DNA of 64,000 nt, from contig NZ_BNBO01000038.1 of assembly GCF_014655955.1 (NCBI RefSeq), positions 1 through 64,000 on the forward strand. The letters are read 5' to 3'. The position numbers and the translations under genes were made by a program. The notes under the pieces were generated by a model. It ran no database searches and was not told where the DNA came from. It was given only the letters and a program-made list of their open reading frames with translations. The stretch is from Kitasatospora indigofera. Lineage in GTDB: Bacteria > Actinomycetota > Actinomycetes > Streptomycetales > Streptomycetaceae. Below, piece after piece: positions 10,070 through 19,072 of the stretch (positions are counted from its first letter, which is position 1; each line of letters opens with the position of its first letter).

Positions 10070-10846
10070 GTGGCAAGCGGTGGTGCGCGGCGTCCGGCGC
10101 GGGACCCGGGCCGGGCGGCCGGGCCCGTCCGGCCCGGTCCCGCCCCCGGCGGGCGGGTCTGGTACGCCGCCTACGCCTCCAACATGTGCCTGGACCGGTT
10201 CACCTGCTACCTCGCCGGGGGCCGGCCGCCCGGGGCCGCACGCACCTACCCGGGCTGCCGGGACGCCCGGCCGCCGGAGCGCGCGGTGCCCCTCCTGCTG
10301 CCCGGGCAGCTCTACTTCGCCCTGGAGTCCGCCGTCTGGACCGGCGGCAGCGGCTTCTACGACCCGCTCGACCCCGGGGAGATGCCCGCCCGCGCCTACC
10401 TGCTGTCGGCCGGGCAGTTCGCGGACGTCGCGGCCCAGGAGATGGCCCGCCCGCCCGGGGCGGACCTCGACCTGGCCGGGGTGCTGGCCGACGGCCGTGC
10501 CCGGCTGGGGCCCGGCCGCTACGAGACCCTGCTCCGGGCCGGATGGCTGGACGGGCTGCCGGTGCTGACCCTCACCGCGCCCTGGCGCCGCGCGGAGGCC
10601 GAACCGACCCGGCCGGCCGCCGGGTACCTGCGCCAGCTGGCCAGGGGGCTGCGCGAGGGCCACGGCTGGTCGCCGCGGCGGATCGCGGGCTACCTCGCCG
10701 GCCGTCCGGGGGCGGCCGGGGCCTGGCGTCCGGCCGACGTCGAGGCCCTTCTCGGCCCGGACCCGCGGCCGGCGCCGGGTGCTCCGGCGGACGGCCCGGT
10801 GGTGCCCGTGCGCCCGGCCCGCAAGATTCCGGGGCGGGTGCCATAA
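10070..10846 (+). CDS. gamma-glutamylcyclotransferase-fold hypothetical (often mislabelled histone deacetylase)
   Basis: A roughly 258-residue protein. The core begins VWYAAYASNM, which matches the Y-GSN phosphate-like loop that opens the gamma-glutamylcyclotransferase fold, and PARAYLLSAGQFADVAAQEM resembles the same family's second half. No clear catalytic Glu can be assigned. Homologues in streptomycetes are often called histone deacetylase without visible justification. The start is uncertain: GTG at 10070 or 10061 each add about 30 Pro/Gly-rich residues before the conserved core. It follows the SHOCT gene by 14 bp and may be translated from the same message. Confidence 0.6.
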   Translation: MASGGARRPARDPGRAAGPVRPGPAPGGRVWYAAYASNMCLDRFTCYLAGGRPPGAARTYPGCRDARPPERAVPLLLPGQLYFALESAVWTGGSGFYDPLDPGEMPARAYLLSAGQFADVAAQEMARPPGADLDLAGVLADGRARLGPGRYETLLRAGWLDGLPVLTLTAPWRRAEAEPTRPAAGYLRQLARGLREGHGWSPRRIAGYLAGRPGAAGAWRPADVEALLGPDPRPAPGAPADGPVVPVRPARKIPGRVP

Positions 10847-10876
10847 CCGATCGGCTCACGGCCCGTTGGCAGATAC

Positions 10877-12007
10877 GTGGACAAACTACTTCCGCCGCCC
10901 GGCGGCCACCGGAGCGCCGAGGGCGTCGTCGGGGCAGCCGGCGCCGGCGGGTACGACGCCTTCGCCGGGCCGGTGCTGGCCCTGCGGCCCGGCCGGCTGA
11001 CCCGGTTCGACCGGGGCTGGTCGCTCCAGGTGCCGGCCGGTGAACTGGCCGGCCTGGCGGCGGGGCCGGAGGCCGCCCGCTCGCTCCGGGCCCGGCGCGG
11101 CTTCCTGCACGGCAGCGGCCACAACCGGGTGCTCGCCGAACTGCTCAGGGAGCGGCCGGAGGAGTTCGGCCGGGCGGGGCAGCTGGCGCTCGGCGCCGAG
11201 AGCATCCGGATCCGGGGCGGCCTGGTCGAACTGGCCCGGCCGGAGTCCATCGACGGGTTCCAGCGGCTGACCCTGCTGGCGCAGGCCGCGGCCCGGTCGG
11301 GGCTGTCCCACCTGGCCGGGTCGACCGTCCGGCTGGAGGTCTTCACCAGCCCGGAGCGCGAGCACGTCCGGCGGCTGCACGACATCGCGGACCTCTACCT
11401 GAACCCGGCCACCGCCCAGGACTGCCTCCGGCGCTGCCCGGAACTGCGCAGACTGGCCGAGGAGTTCGAACGCGAGGGCTGGCTGCCGCGGTTCTCGATG
11501 GCGGACGTCACCCGGGCGCTGGCCTGCCTCTCCACCGCGCCCACGCCCTACCTGCCGCACCTGGTCTCGACCGACAGCGGGCTGGACGCGCTGTGGGCGG
11601 ACATCACCTCGCCGCACTACGCCGCGCTGATCCACCCGCGGGTCCACCCGCTCGGGGTGCTCCGGGCGCTGGAGGCCCGGCGCACGGCGCGGCGGGCGCT
11701 GGCCGGGATCCCCAAGGCGGTCAGGACCGGCCCCGGCCGGCTGCTCGACGACGCACCTGACCTGATCTGCTGGGCCGCCTGCCGGCACCTCCCGCTGCAC
11801 CAGCTCCACGACGAGCGCACCACCACCAAGTGGGACCGCCTGATCGACCAGGAGCTGCCCGCCTGGACGGTCAGCGCCGCCCACGACTACATCGGCCGGT
11901 ACCGGCGGGCGGAGCCCGAGCACTCGGCCGGTGCGGCGGACCGCACCGGCTTCGGGCTCTGGCTGCAGCTGGCCGGGATGAGCCCGGGGCCGGCGCCGGC
12001 GCGCTGA
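10877..12007 (+). CDS. AIPR-like protein (divergent abortive-infection family), function unproven
   Basis: A 376-residue soluble protein with a GTG start and no clear ribosome site, so possibly leaderless. Residues ~70-150 run GSGHNRVLAELLRERPEEF, then ESIRIRGGLVEL, then PESIDGFQRLTLL. This resembles the AIPR layout in which an N-x-x-I-x-x-T-L helix, an NNG-type strand and a P-x-I-V-N-G-x-Q motif occur in that order. It is followed by an FTSP...IADLYLNPATAQD segment like the AIPR N-x-Q-N region. The NNG and NG-Q residues are altered here (ALGAES, DGFQR), so it is a divergent member or a look-alike. The C-terminal third is helical with DDERTTTKWDRLIDQELP-like polarity. It sits 30 bp after the cyclotransferase-fold gene. 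Confidence 0.5.
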   Translation: MDKLLPPPGGHRSAEGVVGAAGAGGYDAFAGPVLALRPGRLTRFDRGWSLQVPAGELAGLAAGPEAARSLRARRGFLHGSGHNRVLAELLRERPEEFGRAGQLALGAESIRIRGGLVELARPESIDGFQRLTLLAQAAARSGLSHLAGSTVRLEVFTSPEREHVRRLHDIADLYLNPATAQDCLRRCPELRRLAEEFEREGWLPRFSMADVTRALACLSTAPTPYLPHLVSTDSGLDALWADITSPHYAALIHPRVHPLGVLRALEARRTARRALAGIPKAVRTGPGRLLDDAPDLICWAACRHLPLHQLHDERTTTKWDRLIDQELPAWTVSAAHDYIGRYRRAEPEHSAGAADRTGFGLWLQLAGMSPGPAPAR

Positions 12008-12118
12008 CGGCGCCGCCCCGTGACCGCGGGTGTGCCCGGGGGCGGCGCCGCCCCTGCGCGCGCCGGCGCCGGCGGCCGTACCGTGGAGGGCACAAGGGGG
12101 CCTACGGAGGAGGCTGCG

Positions 12119-12352
12119 ATGCCCGGTTCTGTCAACATCAGCCATCATGAGACGACGGTCGCGATCGGCGCCCCGGACGCCCAGCGGCTCGCGTCGATGC
12201 TGGCGGAGATCGCCTACCTGCTGGAGATCCCGGGGCCGAACCGCCTCAGCGACCCGCAGCTCAGCATCCTCTGCGACGGCAAGGCCGCCGACCGGGACGA
12301 GGTCATGCACTGGGCGCGCGAACTCGCCGCGGAGCTGAAGGCGCGGCACTGA
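12119..12352 (+). CDS. small hypothetical protein, 77 residues
   Basis: An ATG start with an excellent ribosome site, GGAGGAGG at 12106-12113, five nucleotides upstream. The product is a soluble alpha/beta-looking 77-mer (SVNISHHETTVAIGAPDAQR, then helices AEIAYLLEIPG and VMHWARELAAELKA). No transmembrane segment or known domain is visible. It follows the AIPR-like gene by 111 bp and is ended by two hairpins. Coding status is well supported by the ribosome site and codon bias; function is unknown. Confidence 0.7.
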   Translation: MPGSVNISHHETTVAIGAPDAQRLASMLAEIAYLLEIPGPNRLSDPQLSILCDGKAADRDEVMHWARELAAELKARH

Positions 12353-12380
12353 CCGAGGCACCGGCGACGACCGGCGGCGA

Positions 12381-12452
12381 ACCGCCCCGCGGGCCCGCGG
12401 GGCGGTCGTACGATGGCCCCGGGGGCGGTCGCGGGAGTCCGCCCCCGGGGCC
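12381..12452 (+). terminator. two consecutive hairpins
   Basis: A 26-nt perfect palindrome (12381-12406) is followed by a 14-bp stem (12415-12428 with 12439-12452, 10-nt loop). Together they separate the 77-residue gene from the downstream methyltransferase gene. Confidence 0.65.
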
Positions 12453-12516
12453 TCTGCGCCGGGCGGACCCGGGCGCGGGCCTCACGGAACGGGCGGACGG
12501 GAGCGGGGCGGCCGGC

Positions 12517-13080
12517 ATGTCGACCACCTGGATCACGGTCGGGACACCGCTGCCCAGCGGTCCGATGCGGATCGCCGTGACCCCGGCCGGCGTCGTGACG
12601 TCGGACTACCTGCCGGGCGACACCGGAGCGTCCGTGCCGGCCTGCACCGACCCGGCGAAGATCGACGCCGTCACCGGCCGGATCACCGAGTACCTGGCCG
12701 GGCGCCGCCGGGCGCCGGACCTGCCGATCGACTGGTCCCGGGCCGGTGGCGCGCACCGGGTCGTGCTGCGCACCCTGCTCACCGAAGTCCCGTACGGACG
12801 GACCATCACCTACGGCGAACTCGCCGCTCTCAGTGGGGTGTTCGAAGGAATCACCGAGCCGGGGCTGGCCGCCAGGACGGTCGGGCAGATGATGGCCGCC
12901 AACCCCGTGCCGTTGCTGGTGCCCTGCCACCGGGTGGTGGCGGCGGACGGCATCGGCGGCTTCGGCGGCGGCCGGGTCGGCATCGAGGTGAAGCGCTGGC
13001 TGCTCACCCTGGAGGGCGTCCTGGAGCCGACCCTGGACTGGAACGGCCCCGACTGGGCCGAGGCCGCCGGGCGCGGCTGA
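12517..13080 (+). CDS. ogt: methylated-DNA--protein-cysteine methyltransferase
   Basis: A 187-residue suicide repair protein that removes O6-alkyl groups from guanine. The C-terminal domain is complete. VPYGRTITYGELA is the helix-turn-helix region, and PCHRVV holds the acceptor cysteine (Cys137) and its His/Arg neighbours. GGFGGG follows at the usual distance. Between YGELAAL and the recognition helix there is a short extra segment (SGVFEGITEPGL) not present in the most compact family members. There is no AraC-like or Ada domain. It appears monocistronic and converges on the ATP-grasp gene. Confidence 0.9.
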   Translation: MSTTWITVGTPLPSGPMRIAVTPAGVVTSDYLPGDTGASVPACTDPAKIDAVTGRITEYLAGRRRAPDLPIDWSRAGGAHRVVLRTLLTEVPYGRTITYGELAALSGVFEGITEPGLAARTVGQMMAANPVPLLVPCHRVVAADGIGGFGGGRVGIEVKRWLLTLEGVLEPTLDWNGPDWAEAAGRG

Positions 13081-13138
13081 CCGTCCCCGCCCGGCGGGAA
13101 CGGCCGGGCCGGGCCCGGCGGCCTCGCGCTCGCCCGGC

Positions 13139-14224
13139 TCAGCCCGGCAGGGCGTCGACCAGGTCGAAGGCCACCGGGATGCGCTCCAGCGCGGGCGGCA
13201 CCTGGCGCGGCAGGACCGGGTGGACGCCGGACACCAAGGTGTACTCGATGCCCGCGAGCCGGTCGGCGGGCCCCGGGACGGGAATCTCGCCGAGCGCCAA
13301 CTGCACGGCGTTCCAAGGCAGGTTGAGGCCTGCGAGGCTCAGCTGGTGCAGGCCGCCGGACGGTCTGGTGTTGACGTCGATGATCACCGGCTCGCCGTGG
13401 TGGTGCCGGAACTGCACGTTCGACAGGAAGGCGACGCCGAGCGTCTCGACCAGCTGGCGGGCGGGCTCCAGGTACCGCGCGGCGGTGGTGAAGCTGCGCC
13501 GCCGCCGGTGCTTGGTGCGGCCCACGGCGGTGATCAGCCGGCCGTCCAGGTCGGCCAGGCAGTCCACCGAGACCTCCGGGCCCTCCAGGTACGGCATGAC
13601 CAGCAGGTCGACGGGGGTGTCGGAGCCGTCCATGGCCGCCAGCACCTGGTCGAGCTGGACGTGTCCGCTCGGCCACCCGGACAGCGCGTGCAGCCCGAAG
13701 GGCTCGCGGGTGAGCACCCGGAACCCCTCGCCGCCGGCGCCGGAGGCGGGCTTCAGGCAGGGCACGCCGTCCGCCGCCTCGATCGCGGTCACGGCGGCCA
13801 GCAGCTCGTCGGCCGTCCGCACCTGCCACCAGGGGGGAGTGGGCAGGCCGGCGGAGGCTATGGCCGCGTACCCGTCGACCTTGCTGTCGAAGGCCGCGAT
13901 GGCGGTGGCCGGCGGGCAGGCCAGCGCCGTGCCGACCTCCTGGAAGTCCTTGCGGTGCAGGGAGATGGCGAGTTGGTTGAGCCGGGGCAGGAAGACGTCG
14001 ACGGCGTTGCGGGCGCAGTATTCGAGAGCGAAGGCCACGTACTCGTCGGGAGCCAGGCCGTCGGGTTCCAGGGAGGCGACATCGGCGGCGGCCAGCACCG
14101 GTGAGTCGGCGTCGACATGGGTGGCATGGACCTCGACCTGGCGCGGCGCGGCGCGCAACTGCTCGATGAAGAACACGTTCTCGGCGTAGGTGCGGTTGAG
14201 CCAGACGCGTACGGGTGCGCTCAC
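13139..14224 (-). CDS. ATP-grasp ligase of unknown substrate
   Basis: A 361-residue protein with an N-terminal Rossmann-like preATP domain (residues 1-110) and an ATP-grasp core. GVPCLKPASGAGGEGFRVL is the glycine-rich nucleotide loop, VMPYLEGPEVSVDCL is the ATP-contact strand, and EPVIIDVNTRPSGG carries the metal-binding acidic residue and Asn. Such enzymes join a carboxylate to an amine or thiol through an acyl phosphate. I chose GTG at 14224, where a GGGAG lies about 10 nt upstream; an ATG at 14296 adds 24 low-complexity residues. It shares its upstream region with the divergent encapsulin gene, so a functional link is possible but unproven. Confidence 0.75.
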   Translation of the reverse strand: MSAPVRVWLNRTYAENVFFIEQLRAAPRQVEVHATHVDADSPVLAAADVASLEPDGLAPDEYVAFALEYCARNAVDVFLPRLNQLAISLHRKDFQEVGTALACPPATAIAAFDSKVDGYAAIASAGLPTPPWWQVRTADELLAAVTAIEAADGVPCLKPASGAGGEGFRVLTREPFGLHALSGWPSGHVQLDQVLAAMDGSDTPVDLLVMPYLEGPEVSVDCLADLDGRLITAVGRTKHRRRRSFTTAARYLEPARQLVETLGVAFLSNVQFRHHHGEPVIIDVNTRPSGGLHQLSLAGLNLPWNAVQLALGEIPVPGPADRLAGIEYTLVSGVHPVLPRQVPPALERIPVAFDLVDALPG

Positions 14225-14781
14225 GGAGGTCTCCCGGGGCAGGAGTGAACGTTCGGGAGGGCATCCGGTCCGGCCGCTCGCTCGGTGCGTAGGCATACGA
14301 AACCCGGCGGTCGGCCAACGGCTTCAGTGACTTCGGCGCCTTGGACGTGCCCTTGAGGTGGCACCTTAGCGCTCCTTCGGCGTCTTCGTGAACGCCGGGT
14401 GGGGGCCGGGACGGTTGCCCCCCGACGCGGGCCCGCGGGCGGGGAGGCGCTCCTTGCCGAAGGGGGCCGGCCGATTGGCCGCGGCAGGTTTTCCGGGGAA
14501 TTTCCGGAGCGTGAACCGAATGGGTCGAATGGTATTTCCGGGTGCTTTTCGACGGGATTTCGAAAGCCCTCCGGGCGATTTAGCGGCGAGTGCCGGACGG
14601 CGTCCGCCCGTCCTTCCCGCGGCTCGAACGGGGGTCGAACCGTAATCGCTCAACTGATCCAGTCGTACTAATTATCCTGCGATCTCGACCACTCGAAAGA
14701 GTGATTGCAGGTTAGCTCGAACGGCCCCACCATGATTGGTGCAAGGCGACACTTCATTCGGTTAGCACGAAGGGTTCCCGT
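14225..14781. promoter_or_regulatory. long divergent regulatory region upstream of the encapsulin gene
   Basis: This 557-bp gap is unusually AT-rich for the window in its right half. It contains a ten-base direct repeat GCTCGAACGG at 14622-14631 and 14715-14724, with further TCGAA-type words between and before them. A small CACTC-GAAA-GAGTG hairpin lies at 14690-14703, and a TAATTAT-like -10 candidate sits near 14669. The encapsulin ribosome site is GAAGGG at 14769-14774. The spaced repeats look like binding sites for a regulator of the divergent ATP-grasp and encapsulin genes. No gene is visible inside. Confidence 0.4.
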
Positions 14782-16209
<1,428 letters not shown>

Positions 16210-16534
16210 CAGCCGTTTACCGGCGCCCGCCGAATGGTGCCGGGCGCCGAATTCCCGGATTCCGCCGATCGCCGGCCGGATTCACCGGCCCGGCCCGGGC
16301 CGTCCTGAACCCCGGGGCGCCCGGGCCGGGCCGCGAGCCGCGCCCGGGCGGCCCAACAGCCCGTCGGCCCGACAGCCCGCCGGAGCCCGCCGGCAGCACA
16401 GTCCGCCGGAAGCGCACCCCACCGTCTCCACGGTCCACCGCCACCCGGGCCGGCCCGACCGCACAGCACGCCGGCGCGCGAACCGCCGGTGCGGCGCACC
16501 ACCAGGACAGCGTTCTCGCAGCAGGGGAGGAACC
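16210..16534 (+). other. 325-bp spacer between shell and cargo genes
   Basis: No start codon ATG, GTG, TTG or CTG exists here in the frame of the downstream synthase, yet that frame stays open from 16202 onward and would encode Pro/Arg/Gly/Ala-rich sequence. I see no strong terminator hairpin, so read-through from the shell gene into the synthase gene is possible. A good ribosome site (GGGGAGG at 16524-16530) serves the synthase. One in-frame TTA lies at 16217-16219. Confidence 0.4.
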
Positions 16535-17584
16535 ATGGGGATCTTCGCAGTGGAACGGGACCATCGGGAGGGCAGCGACGTCGACGACGTGCTCGCCCGG
16601 GCCAGGGAGTCCGTCGATCCCGCTCTGCGCGCGGCCGTCGGCACCCTGCCACCATCACTGCAACGCGTCGCCGCCTACCACTTCGGCTGGTCCGAGGCCG
16701 ACGGCTCCCCGGCGGCCGGGCCGTCCGGCAAGGCGATCCGGCCGGCCCTGGTGCTGGCCGCGACCCAGGCCCTCGGCGGGGATCCGGCCGCCGCGGCCCG
16801 CGCGGCCGCCGCGGTGGAGCTGATCCACAACTTCACGCTGCTCCACGACGACGTCATCGACGGCGACGACACCAGGCGTCACCGTCTCACCGCCTGGCGG
16901 GTCTTCGGCACCACCGAGGCGATCCTCGTCGGTGACGCCCTGCACTCGCTGGCCCTGCGCACCCTCGCCGAGGACCCCCACCCGGCGGCGCAGGCCGCCG
17001 TCCGGCGCCTCGCCGACTGCGTGGTCGAGCTGTGCGCCGGTCAGCAGGCGGACTGCGCCTTCGAGCAGCGCAGTGACGTTTCGCTCGCCGAATGCCTGGC
17101 GATGGCCGAGGCCAAGACCGGCGCCCTGCTCGGCTGCGCCTGCGCGGTCGGCGCCCTGTACGCGGGGGCCGGCGAGGAGGTCGCGCAGGCGATGGACGCC
17201 TTCGGCCGCGAGATCGGCCTGGCGTTCCAGCTGATCGACGACCTGATCGGGATCTGGGGCGATCCCGAGGTCACCGGCAAGCCGGTCGGCGCGGACCTGG
17301 TGGCCCGGAAGAAGTCCCTGCCGGTGGTCGCCGCGCTCGGCACCGGTACGGCCGAGGCCGCGGTGCTCGCCGGTCTCTACGGCCTGGACCGCCGGCTGAC
17401 CGAGGAGGAGCTCGCCCGCTGCGCCCGGGCGGTGGAGGTGTCCGGCGGCCGGGCCTGGGCCCAGGGCGAGTCCTGCGAGCGGATGGCCGCCGCCATCGCC
17501 CACCTGGCGGCGGCGGTGCCCGAGCCGGCCGACGCCGACGACCTGCTGGCGCTCGCCGAACTGGTCACCCGGCGCAGCCACTGA
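16535..17584 (+). CDS. polyprenyl diphosphate synthase, probable encapsulin cargo
   Basis: A 349-residue all-helical trans-prenyltransferase that condenses allylic diphosphate with isopentenyl diphosphate. The first aspartate-rich motif DDVID (105-109) and the GKAIRP substrate loop (65-70) are intact. The second motif reads DDLIG-IWGD (235 onward), with Gly at the last Asp position, a variant seen in related actinobacterial enzymes. Phe100 and Thr101, five and four residues before the first motif, suggest a short-chain product (C15-C20), which is inference. Eight cysteines are present. The ATG at 16535 has GGGGAGG upstream. Adjacent synthases are a known cargo class of Family 2B encapsulins; the short N-terminus (about 25 residues before the fold) would have to hold any targeting sequence. 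Confidence 0.85.
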   Translation: MGIFAVERDHREGSDVDDVLARARESVDPALRAAVGTLPPSLQRVAAYHFGWSEADGSPAAGPSGKAIRPALVLAATQALGGDPAAAARAAAAVELIHNFTLLHDDVIDGDDTRRHRLTAWRVFGTTEAILVGDALHSLALRTLAEDPHPAAQAAVRRLADCVVELCAGQQADCAFEQRSDVSLAECLAMAEAKTGALLGCACAVGALYAGAGEEVAQAMDAFGREIGLAFQLIDDLIGIWGDPEVTGKPVGADLVARKKSLPVVAALGTGTAEAAVLAGLYGLDRRLTEEELARCARAVEVSGGRAWAQGESCERMAAAIAHLAAAVPEPADADDLLALAELVTRRSH

Positions 17585-17649
17585 CCGTGCGCGGCCGCTG
17601 ACCGTACGCGCCTGCTGACCGTACGCGCCCACCGACCGTGTGCGCCCAC
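17582..17649 (+). repeat. 17-bp tandem repeat, four units, beginning at a stop codon
   Basis: Units start at 17582, 17599, 17616 and 17633 and share the core GACCGTACGCGCC. The first unit begins with the TGA stop codon of the synthase gene, and the copies diverge by a few bases. It is followed by about 245 bp of G/C-rich sequence in which I see no gene. Confidence 0.75.
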
Positions 17650-17895
17650 CGGCCCGCGTCCCGAGCCGCCCGGCGGGGCCCCTGCGCCCTCCCGGCCGCC
17701 CGGTCCGGCCGGCGGGCCCGCCCCGCCGTGGCGCGTCCCGCGTGGCCGTACCCCGGCCCGCCCTGCCGTACCTCCGCCCGCCCGCCCGCCGTGCGGCGGC
17801 CGCTGTGACGGCCGCTGTGACGGCCCCCGGGCCGCCCCGGCCGGCACCCCGCTCCACCTGATCATGAAAGTCCGCCCGATCACGAGGAACAGCCC

Positions 17896-18654
17896 ATGAG
17901 TTGGATGGACATCGGCACCCTGGTCATCGTCCTGCTCTGCCTGGCCGCTGCCCTGAAACTGTTGCAGCGTTACGTCCCGCACCCGGTCCGCGAGGCCCAC
18001 AACGACGTGGCCGGCTTCATCTTCGCCGCGGTCGGCGTGCTCTACGCCGTGCTGCTCGCCTTCGTGGTGATCGCCGTCTGGGAGAACAACGACTCCGCCC
18101 GCAAGACCACCTTCCAGGAGGCCGACTCGCTGGCCGGCATCTACTGGATCTCCCGCGAGCTCCCGGCGCCGCTCGGCCCCCAGCTGGAGAAGCGGACCCT
18201 CGACTACGCCCGCCTGGTGATGGACACCGAGTGGCCGCTGATGGCCGAGCACCGCAGCAGCTCCGACGCCACCCAGCTGGTGTACGGGATGCGCTCGGAC
18301 GTCTTCTCGATCAAGCCCGAGAACGAGCAGCAGAACGTCCTCTACGAGCACGCCGTCAGCCACCTGGAGAAGCTGGCCTCGGAGCGGCGCCAGCGGCTGA
18401 ACCAGGTGGACGACGAGGTGCCGACGCTGCTCTGGGTGGCGCTGATCGCCGGGGCGGTCCTGACGGTCGGCTTCACCTTCCTGTTCGGCCTCTCCAACAC
18501 GCTCTCCCATACGCTCATGGTGCTGGCCCTGAGCGGCCTGGTGGTGATCTCACTGATCGTCATCAAGGAGATGGACTTCCCGTTCACGGGGGTGACGGCG
18601 GTGAAGCCGACGGCCTTCGAGGTCTTCCTCAACCGACTGCCACCCCCGCGCTGA
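17896..18654 (+). CDS. DUF4239 family membrane protein
   Basis: A 252-residue membrane protein with the usual DUF4239 plan. One or two N-terminal helices (about residues 5-21 and 38-63, GFIFAAVGVLYAVLLAFVVIAVW) are followed by a roughly 110-residue soluble loop that begins ENNDSARKTTFQEADSLA, then two or three C-terminal helices (about 178-220). The loop should be on one face of the membrane and is helical. A GAGGA ribosome site precedes the ATG. It lies 311 bp after the prenyl synthase on the same strand, so a role with the nanocompartment product is possible but not shown. Biochemical function of the family is unknown. Confidence 0.82.
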   Translation: MSWMDIGTLVIVLLCLAAALKLLQRYVPHPVREAHNDVAGFIFAAVGVLYAVLLAFVVIAVWENNDSARKTTFQEADSLAGIYWISRELPAPLGPQLEKRTLDYARLVMDTEWPLMAEHRSSSDATQLVYGMRSDVFSIKPENEQQNVLYEHAVSHLEKLASERRQRLNQVDDEVPTLLWVALIAGAVLTVGFTFLFGLSNTLSHTLMVLALSGLVVISLIVIKEMDFPFTGVTAVKPTAFEVFLNRLPPPR

Positions 18655-18681
18655 CCAGCTCGTACCGGCCCGGCCGGCGCG

Positions 18682-18724
18682 CACCGAGGACGTCCGCCGG
18701 CCAGGTCGGCGGACGTCCTCGGTG
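18682..18724 (+). terminator. strong terminator of the encapsulin-synthase-DUF4239 stretch
   Basis: A perfect 17-bp stem (18682-18698 with 18708-18724) and 9-nt loop begin 28 bp past the DUF4239 stop. Confidence 0.8.
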
Positions 18725-18880
18725 GCGTCCGGAGCCACGAGCCGGGGCGGTGGACCGGCTCCGGCCGCCCGCCGCCCCGGCCGGCGGCGTTCCGGCGGGG
18801 GCGTCGAGCCGCGGGTCGCTACCGAGGCGCCGGCCGGGTCGTCCGGTCACCTCCGGGCCACCGGGCGGCGGCCCGTTCCG

Positions 18881-18950
18881 GCCTGCTCCGCCCCGCTCCG
18901 GCCTGCTCCGCCCCGCTCCGGCCTGCTCCGCCCCGCTCCGGCCTGTTCCG
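18881..18950. repeat. 20-bp tandem repeat, 3.5 copies
   Basis: The unit GCCTGCTCCGCCCCGCTCCG occupies 18881-18900, 18901-18920 and 18921-18940 perfectly, and then a half copy follows. It lies in the 418-bp gap upstream of the first DUF1254 gene, which otherwise holds only the terminator and the gene's ribosome site. Confidence 0.85.
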
Positions 18951-19072
18951 GCCCGGCGGGTCTCCGCCACGCCCGTCCGCGGCGCGCAGAGTGCTGATCC
19001 ATTCGGCGGCACATAGCATCCTTTTGTACTGCTATGTCCGCATCGGTGCCCTGCCTAGGAGAGACCGTCGCC

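Noticed and set aside
18881..18950. The 20-bp repeat as an iteron-type replication origin
   Set aside because: The units are pure G/C with no AT-rich melting region or initiator gene.
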